Below are positions 56,489 to 64,000 of a stretch of DNA of 64,000 bases, in pieces (position 1 is the stretch's first letter; every line of letters starts with the position of its first letter). The DNA comes from Strongylocentrotus droebachiensis (lineage: Eukaryota > Echinodermata > Echinoidea > Camarodonta > Strongylocentrotidae). The stretch is from positions 1 through 64,000 of the forward strand of contig JAVYIG010004992.1 of the NCBI GenBank assembly GCA_035222895.1, in the 5' to 3' direction. Under the pieces are notes generated by a model. It was not told where the DNA came from. It made no database searches and saw only the letters and a program-made list of their open reading frames with translations. The position numbers were made by a program, and so were the translations under genes.

Positions 56489-59400
56489 ATGGAGAAAATT
56501 GGTTATTGGGTTCCAGAAAAGAAGAGAAAGAAGCTCAACTTTGGAGAATTAGCTGCTCTTTTTCGGTAAGTAGGTCAAGTCTAAAACTAGGAAGGAGAAA
56601 TGGGTTTGGCACACCAAACCCATTTAGAGTCTACATCATGTCGTACGCGTAGTAACGTATCGACCCTTCACTGTAGCGGGAACGGGGCGGGGCGCGGGGA
56701 TAGCCTGGCCTGGAACAGTGGAAGTCTAGACAGAAATATTTAAACCGTCTGCTATGGGGAATTTTTAAACAAAACTGCGATGTGTCAACCTTCCCCATAC
56801 ACAAATTGCAAATATGCTAATCATTGGCTTGCAGGAATGGAGGATAATGATTAATGAGAGTAAACAGTATGCATGCATATCAATACAAGAAAGTGATGAA
56901 TTTTTTTTGGATTATGAAGCGATGAAGTTTGCTTTTTCAGTTTTTGTGGACTGTAGGAGATATCGGCGCTTGTTCAGAAACCTTTCCAAAATTTGACTCA
57001 TAATTCCGGCGTGGTGATACCTACTAAAACATACTCGAAATGAAGTAAATATTCATTAAATGTCCAAATGAAGATCATGAGTCAACAGTCGTTATGTATA
57101 TTAGATCTACCTGTTTCGTGTCAATTTTCTTGTTATTTTTGGAGTATTTTTCGGGAAAACTATGTTATTAATATACACCTTTTCACAGGTTTCATGGCGA
57201 ACCACTACACAATACAAGTGCATACCGATGGTGGGTTGCGTGTGGGCGCACGCCTGTGTGAAGTTATCTACATACCGTAATGTCTCAGATCCTCATTACG
57301 GTAGATAACTTCACACAGGCGCGCGCCTGCCCGCAACCCACCATCGGTAGTATGCACTTGTATTGTGTAGCGGTTTGCCGTGAAACCTGTGAAAAAGTGT
57401 ATACTAATATCATCATTTTCCCAAGAAATCCTCCAAAAATAACAAGAAAATTGACACGAAACAGATAATAAACATAACAACTTTTAGATGCTGCTTGTAA
57501 GTGTCGGCTTGCATGGTGATGTATACAGTAGGTTTGCGGTTGCACCATGTGTGTGAGAGAGAGAGAGGTATGAGGAGTCCTGAACAGGACTCTGACTCGG
57601 TAATCTTTCTTGGAGGAGTGTAGTCCTGAAAAGGACTGTTTGTTATCTTTCTTGGCATATAGTTCTCAGGAGAACTATAGCGCTTGGAGAGGATGAGTGG
57701 CTCGACGTTTCGAACAGGTTGACTATCCGTCGTCAGGAGTGGGGAATAGCTGGCGTGCGTGAGCTTAAGTCACCGGTGTGCGGACATCAGGGAAAAATAG
57801 GTGACCGTATGTCCGCTTGAGTCATCGGGGAGTGGGCATGGATGGTCGGCTGGTAATTCGTCTGACTATCCGTCTGGGCTGGAGTTTCCGGGTTGCGGAC
57901 TTAGGAGAGTTTCGAGTCGATGAGTGGGGTGTGTTGTCGGCGAGACGCTGTGTGTGTTCCCGACGTAGGCGGCGTTGTAGTCTGTTGTCGTCTGCTGTGC
58001 AGTGTAGCTGCGAGGCTGGCGGCTGCTTTGAGGGTTCGGCGGGTGGCGGTGGTTGATGTACGGGTGTCTGTCGGGGTGGTGAGGGCGGTGCTGGAGGCGG
58101 TGCTGGAGGCGGTGTTGGAGGCGGTGCTGGAGGTGGTGGTGGAGGAGGAGTGACCGGGTACTTGTTGATGAGAGGTTTCCAGATGTCGTTGATGTATAGT
58201 CCTGAGTCTTGGGGCACGGTGTTTTAACTTATGATCTTTATTTGGACATTTAATGAATATTTTTGGGTATGTTTTAGTAGGGTATCTCCACACCGGAGTT
58301 ACGGGTCAAATTTTGGATAGGTTTCTGAACAAGCACCGAGTTATCTTGCAAACAACACTTGATCATGAGACTGAAAATTGCAAGCTTTCTCCTTGCCCTA
58401 TAAATATCCTATAATGTTGAGCGAATGGCAGCTAGCAAAGCCAATCAGAAGTGCCCTTGTACTCGGGTGCAGGTTGTACTTTGTTGGTGCCAATTTAGGA
58501 AAATGAGGCTTAGACCCGAAGAACATAATCATGCACATGCACTAGTATAGTAACCTAAAAGTCCTACATGCGTACCGGTAGTGCCCCAAGATATATCCTG
58601 TAAACATTTATGACAAGATTAGAATTACTTTACATGGTATAAAAACATAGTGTACAAAATAATATGCCACTCTATAAGTTTACTAGAACAAAAGGTGCAA
58701 GACATTTCAGGACGAATGTTAACGAATGAGCCTTTATTTAAATTATTAAATAGTAATTCAAAATTCCAAGTCATGATTGAGTTACCGTAATGTTTCTTAT
58801 GGAATTGATCAATTTTTAGCTTTTGTCTACTTTTTTTCTTCTTCAGACTCTTGAGTTTTAATGAAAGATCTGTTGAAGTGTCTTTATGATGACAGCCTAA
58901 AAAGCAATTCATTATGAATATGAGACTCTTACCATTTTCACCCAAAAAAGCTATTATGTAAGTTTAATCCAGCTGTTTAAAAAATGTTGTGTTTTTATAT
59001 GTGTGATAGTGTTCATTGACTGCATTTTGTGATGGTTCATAACTACAAGATTTTAATCCTCTTATTTTGTTTGTTCTTCCTATTCAGGCAAAGGGGAATA
59101 GAACTTGTTGAGGTAAGACATACCCATTTTAGCCTTTCTTTAACCAAGTTTTTCTACTGACAGTAACTCATTTTTTTTTTTTTTTTGCTTTATATTTGAG
59201 CCATGGAAGGTTTTTTAGTACAGTCTGTACTACACTGTTTTTCTGATCACTTAAAGGTGTACACAATGTGCATTTTAGTAATGGGTGAATGACATCTGTA
59301 TAAGATTACAGAAATCAGAGATGGTGTAAACTCTTTCTTTTTAAGAATTTCAATGTGGTGTAAAGCGTATGTATTATGATTATTTCAAAAAATATGACGT

Positions 59401-62400
59401 AGCATTAACATTTATATTTAAAAGTATTTAATTGAGCATCTAATGTCAAACTTAAAGGTGCATAAAGGTTTTGATATTAAGTGATTTAGTCCATGAATTT
59501 ATTATTATTATTATTAATTTTTTTTTTTTTTGGGGGGGTGGGGGGGTACCTTTATGAGGGTTTCTTTTAAGCCAAACTGTACTGGACTGTCATTATTTAG
59601 GAGGCAAAATTGCCCGAGTCCACTTTTATTCCCCACTGCATCAAACACCGAACAGGTATAGGAAATACGGACAAAAGATACCTATTGCCTACTGTCATTT
59701 GCTAGGCCTACTCTCCTTTTCTTTTGATTGTATGATACATGTATGTACATTAAACACATAATATTAATAATAATAATAAAACAGTGCTACAGTAGAAAGC
59801 ACTTTCCACCAAGGTCGCCCCATGTGTTGCAGGTTCTCTACCCTTAGTAACAATTTCAAGTGTGTTGAAATACAGAAATGAATACAAATATAGAATTTAT
59901 TTTGTGTACATGAAAACTAGTGATATTCTCGCTTTTTCATGATCTTTCATGATGAGGCTAAGTACTTCAAAGTACCAGTGAATCTGGTATCAATAATTTA
60001 AAAATCATTAAAAAAAAATTGTATTCCATGTGAATGTATCATCATTGTTACATAAAATAAAGGTAGCGAAACTTGGTAGGTAAAGGAAGCGAAACTAGCG
60101 ACAGGAAATGCCTGAAATAGACTGAATGCTAAAGATGCTGCGCTATTCATAGTAACATGTACCATTATAGACAAATAATTCATATTTTCAAATGCATTAG
60201 TGAATATTCACTGCACACAGGTTACCTCACAACGGGATACCGGTAATGATCGAAACATTTCAAGTTTAATATTAGGCTCATTATGACTTAACCAACTGCA
60301 GTGCATATCACTAATGCACGAGCTTCAAAATACAAATTATTTGTTTTATAAAACGGGTCAACAGTTTGAATATAAAGATGAGAAATAAGCCAATCAAATG
60401 TCAAGAATTGCACAGTCATGGGGGCTGCCACTTGATTCGAATGTCATCACAGTCCCAGTATAAGCGCAGCCTAACAGTGTAATGCATGTCTCATTGTGCA
60501 CATCAATGTCCTAGCCATATAAAACTGCATGCAAAATGATGCATTTCATTGCGTCTTTATTTTGAACATGCCAGAGATACGCGTGCATGCCTGCAGCTTA
60601 GCTGTGCATTATCATCTCTTTTACCTGTGGTTTATCTCCTTTGATGGGAACTATTATGCATGGTAGGCGTGGTAGAAATTGTATTCAATCTTTTGGCCAT
60701 GTGGTGTCTTTCGACCAATACATTCTAGGACCCTTTTATTAGTTTTATAAATTAAATCTTTTCAGTGAATGCCTGCTAGTGCTTAATGGTCCATGCAGGA
60801 CAGCCTCTGGGCAGGTAGTTTGGTTTTGGGCATGTCTAAATGTCTCTTGTATCCATACCAGTTTTTGTTCACACATTTTACATATTCTAAGCATTGAAAT
60901 AGATTAAAAGGGCTTCTATTCTTTTGCAGGGGCTCTTTCAGGGTTTCATATTCAAATACCTGGCAGTCTTTTTTTCCTTGGCATACAAAGGAAAGAAGAG
61001 CATAATATGAAAAGCCTGGACTTGACCTGATGGTGCATGCAGGGCAGGTAGATTTGTTTTGAACATGTCTTTATTTTCTTCTCAAAATTACTGTAGTGAG
61101 TTTTTTCTTCATAAAATATATATATAATATATTTTGTTTGATTTAATTTAATTTATCTTTATTTTCTTTTGCACATTCCTCACGTCAACCCAATGCCCTT
61201 AAAGGTATTACAAAGTTTTGGGAAATTTTGAAAAATGAGTGGATGTGATAATTGTGATTCTTTACAATTTTGATATATTTGGATGGCCATGTGGATGTAT
61301 TAAAAACACCAGAAATTTTAGCCCCTAAAAAACTTCTGCTTTTGAGAAAAATTAAATATAAAGATTTACCGGTGCTCCCGGTAAATTTTGATAAATTTCA
61401 AATAGCTCCTACGGCCGTACAATGGTAGCTGCGACCATGGAAATCTCAGAGTATGTAGTTGTGGTATATAATTTCCGAACGAGAATAGTTAATTGGTCGA
61501 TTTTAGTCAATCTACATTGTTTTATAGGTTAATTAATATCTTGACCTTGAGAGGGAGCTATTTAACATAAAGTGTTTATTATTTACAATTTCATAACATT
61601 AGAGTCGATTTCGACCGCGACAACGATCAATGAATATCGTAGGAACGTATATGCTTCCAATATGTTCATTTGAACCAAATTCATGACCCCATACCTAAAC
61701 TTTGTATTACCTTTAAATGCGGATCATTAAGAGTACGAATTTACAAACAAAAAAATATAAAGTGAAAGAAGTAAATATTCTCAAAAAGAATGAAACGCAG
61801 ATAATACACAAAAAAAACAAAAAACTACCTACTTGTAAATAAACTATAGGTCATAATATGGAAATAACAGCATGAGGAATGGACATTTATGCATTTGAAG
61901 TGTTGGTTGTAAGTTTCGCTCGAATGAATTCCTGTTTTTTGAAATGATGGTTCCATGATGCCCAAGGTTGGCAGCTCTGTTTACACATTTCAAGCATTGA
62001 AATAGATCATATAATGGTACTTTATTCTTTTGCAGGGGCTCTATTTAGAGTTTCACTTTTAAATGGTCTTTTCTTCCCTTGACCATTAGAGAGAAGATTG
62101 AGTTCTGGGAAGAGGCGAACAATTATTTGTGAGCATCATCATTGTTATTATGCAAGGGTGGAAGAACATCAGATAAAACATGTTCCCTGAAAAGTGTGGC
62201 TCTTCAAATGCTTTCATATTCTAAATATGGCACGTAACATCGTAAAAATCGGGGCAGATTTTATGCCACATGCTCGTTTAATCCCATATACATCCTTCTG
62301 TGTACAGTGCTTGTAACTTTACCAAGACTTGGCCAAATTTCTTATCATTTTGATGATTCTAGAACCTTGCAATACACACAAATAATGATATGCTAGAAGA

Positions 62401-63608
62401 TAAACCTTTTCTGATCAATTCCACACCGTTTCACAATGCAATCGCATGACCAGAACTTAACTTTATATTTAACTTTTTGAGAATTTAAAAACTTTGATAA
62501 AAGGAAAGTACCGGTAGTCATAACCAAGTGAGAAAGTCAAGAAGTCGAGAAAAACCCAAAACCGTCTACAAGTACCGTATTTGCCTGCGATAAGGCCGCA
62601 GCGCCGTATAGGCCGCACCCCCGATTTTGACATTTAAAAACACGCGGGGAAGGACCTTCATTTAACATCGAGGTGCAGTTAAAGGCGCTGATTTGTGCTT
62701 GTAAACTTGTCACAAATAATAATAACAATGTCGTTTTTAGAAGAATGTGTAAGATCATTAATGTGAATTAAAAACAATAGAGTACTAGGTCCTAGGATAG
62801 GACCTTGTGGTACACCATTTGTTATATAAAACAAATTGAGGAATTATTGTTATAAACTACATATTGAGATCTATTAGAAAGATTACTTTCAAACCAAGAT
62901 GACAGACAAATTTTAGTGTTGTTGTAGTTTCCGAGTGGTGAGTCAAAACACTGATTACTGAGCTGGGAGACATTGCCAGGCATAGCGCCATAAATCAAAA
63001 ATCAAAAATTAAAAAAAAAAAAAATTCTTTTACTCTTTCGCCGCATAGGCCGCACCCCGACTTTTTGATATTTTCTCTTCCAAAAATACGCCGGCAAATA
63101 CGGTAATAAAGTAGTTTGAATGATGTGAAGCAGGCTCGTGGGGGCAAATTGGCAACTCTGTCGTGAGGCTGTGATGTGATAAAGTCCCTAAGCACCAATT
63201 GCTATGTATAATTTTGATATCCTAAATTTCTCAATTCCCCCATGAATCAGATTTCTTTGTGCCTGTGCTCTTTTCCCATGTCATATTTCTTAGGCATACT
63301 CATTGACGGGCATCCTAATGTACCTTGTATTCATTTCTTAACCAGCTGATCAAGGGTATCCCTGCTTCATTCATAAGACCATAACACACACTTGTTTGAT
63401 ATTTTCAGGGATAAATGTTACTAATTCATCGCACATGTCTATGTCCATATGTTCTAAAAGTCAAATGTTGTCCCGTCCACAGCTTGACCTGCAGAAGCCG
63501 CTGAGTGACCAAGGCCCATTCTCGGTCATCTTTCACAAACTCACCGATGTAGTTACACAGGCAGCAAAAGGAGACAACAAAGCAAGGTGTATGATAGATA
63601 ATTTAGAG
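56489..63608 (+). CDS. ITPK1: Inositol-tetrakisphosphate 1-kinase, N-terminal exons (partial, runs off right edge)
   Basis: Three exons: 56489-56565, 59088-59112 and 63483-63608. They have GT-AG borders and continuous phase, giving the first 76 residues: MEKIGYWVPEKKRKKLNFGE, then QRGIELVE, then LDLQKPLSDQGPFSVIFHKL. Human ITPK1 has VGYWLSEKKIKKLNF, RGMEVVQLNLSRP and GPIDVIIHKLTDV at the same spacing, so identity is strong. Known role: cytosolic ATP-grasp kinase phosphorylating inositol tris- and tetrakisphosphates, feeding InsP6 synthesis. The catalytic ATP-grasp part lies beyond 64000. ATG 56489 is chosen because homology starts there; the frame is open upstream. The 25-bp exon 2 is a microexon. 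Intron 1 holds a large palindromic composite; intron 2 holds two MITEs. Confidence 0.9.
56925..58365. repeat. Composite inverted-repeat element in ITPK1 intron 1
   Basis: Outer arms of about 130-150 bp at about 56925-57075 and 58225-58365 are inverted copies (GCTTGTTCAGAAACC on the left, GGTTTCTGAACAAGC on the right; also ACTAAAACATAC and CATTAAATGTCCAAAT). Inside lies a second palindrome (57108-57467). A minus-strand-oriented stretch follows with three short self-complementary words (AGTTCTCAGGAGAACT, AGTCCTGAAAAGGACT, AGTCCTGAACAGGACT), then a GC-rich block with a Pro-rich open frame at 57822-58217. Family is not assigned; a degraded retroelement terminal structure is one possibility. Confidence 0.6.
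57108..57467. repeat. 360-bp near-perfect palindrome
   Basis: Arms 57108-57279 and 57296-57467 are inverted copies with a loop of about 16 bases. They share CTGTTTCGTGTCAATTTTC, CACAATACAAGTGCATAC, TGGTGGGTTGCG and AACTTCACACAGGCG words in opposite sense. It lies between the outer arms of the composite element. Confidence 0.8.
61203..61712 (+). mobile_element. TTAA-flanked MITE in ITPK1 intron 2
   Basis: A 510-bp element starting AGGTATTACAAAGTTTTGGG and ending AAACTTTGTATTACCT, flanked by TTAA at 61199-61202 and 61713-61716. The TTAA target fits piggyBac/Kolobok-type transposition. No coding frame. A relative lies inverted at 54613-55094. Confidence 0.75.
62575..63103. mobile_element. TA-flanked MITE with nested LINE fragment
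   Basis: Starts CCGTATTTGCCTGCG and ends CGCCGGCAAATACGG, with TA directly outside both ends. Both arms carry GGCCGCACCCC-type words (ATAGGCCGCACCCCCGA; ATAGGCCGCACCCCGACTTT). The middle, about 62700-62990, is foreign LINE sequence. TA target suggests Tc1/mariner. Confidence 0.65.
62700..62940 (-). pseudogene. LINE reverse-transcriptase fragment
   Basis: Minus-strand reading gives SSWFESNLSNRSQYVVYNNN and then TNGVPQGPILGPSTLLFL, with HINDL after it. This is the G-PQG-ILGP motif and preceding WFxSYLxxR-type block of CR1/Rex-like reverse transcriptases. The two parts are in different frames and both ends are cut, so it is dead. Inserted in the MITE at 62575-63103. Confidence 0.65.
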
Positions 63609-64000
63609 GTAAGCATAGCATTGTCAGTAGTGTGGAATATATTTTGTTAGAATTGGAAAGATTTTTTGACTTGTAATGCATACTGTATATGATTGACAGC
63701 TTCCATCTTTAAACAAATGAATGCTCTGTGAAATATGAACCATTTTAAAAGGTATTTTTTAAAAGATACTTTCAAGGATTCTAGATTCAATGAAGTATGA
63801 CATACAAGGGCAAGTACTGAATAGGAAAAAAAGTCCAACAAACAAACATATTTGTTTACTCTTTAGCCCAGTGGGGGTCACATTAATATAAAGGATTCAA
63901 TGAGGTATGACATACCAGAACCTTGTCTATATTATAAAATTATCAACCACAGCCTTTCAGCTGGCATACTGAGGCAATGCAGATACTGTTGTTTGAAATT
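63609..64000. other. ITPK1 intron 3 (start)
   Basis: AT-rich sequence after the GTAAGC donor at 63609. No further exon is recognised before the window ends. Confidence 0.6.

Noticed and set aside
57822-58293. Two overlapping Pro/Thr-rich open frames of about 130 codons
   Set aside because: GC-rich repeat units (GGCGGTGCTGGAG) inside the composite element keep several frames open. I recognise no domain, though a remnant of an element-coded protein cannot be excluded.

Overview
This window is animal nuclear DNA: AT-rich, with spliced genes, long introns and dense DNA-transposon and LINE debris. The gene content (MEIOSIN-type bHLH/HMG factor, SCYL1, MRPL49, B3GALNT2, ITPK1), the many dispersed stretches rich in CTAG and TAGGCCTAG, and an I/Nimb-like LINE fit a marine invertebrate. 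My best guess is an echinoderm such as a sea urchin, but that is inference only.

Layout. 1-2212 is repeat-rich and probably an upstream intron. 2213-2939 (+) is the last two coding exons of a B3GALNT2-like glycosyltransferase, with one apparently missing base. 8538-13045 (-) is a complete six-exon gene joining a bHLH to an HMG box, the architecture of the meiotic initiator MEIOSIN/BHMG1. Head-to-head with it is a short coiled-coil gene (14604-22256, +) whose first intron holds a 6.5-kb PIF/Harbinger transposon. 25798-39881 (-) is a complete 17-exon SCYL1 pseudokinase gene (984 residues). 43418-53474 (-) is a complete four-exon MRPL49 gene (196 residues) whose third intron holds a full-length, apparently intact LINE. 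56489 to the right edge (+) is the start of ITPK1 (three exons seen).

The genes are ordinary housekeeping or germline loci and do not form one pathway. SCYL1 acts in Golgi/COPI traffic, MRPL49 in the mitochondrial ribosome, B3GALNT2 in dystroglycan O-mannosyl glycan synthesis, ITPK1 in inositol phosphate metabolism and MEIOSIN in meiotic entry. SCYL1 and MRPL49 also lie close together on human 11q13, so their neighbourhood here may be an old linkage.

The most notable non-genic content is (1) a non-autonomous element family with 9-bp target duplications, seen three times, once inside a palindromic element and once splitting a tRNA-derived SINE; (2) a 151/152-bp satellite in SCYL1 intron 3 in which every unit carries adjoining nuclear-receptor half-sites in DR1 spacing; (3) the intact LINE about 50 bp from an MRPL49 splice acceptor; and (4) several nested MITEs with clear target duplications.
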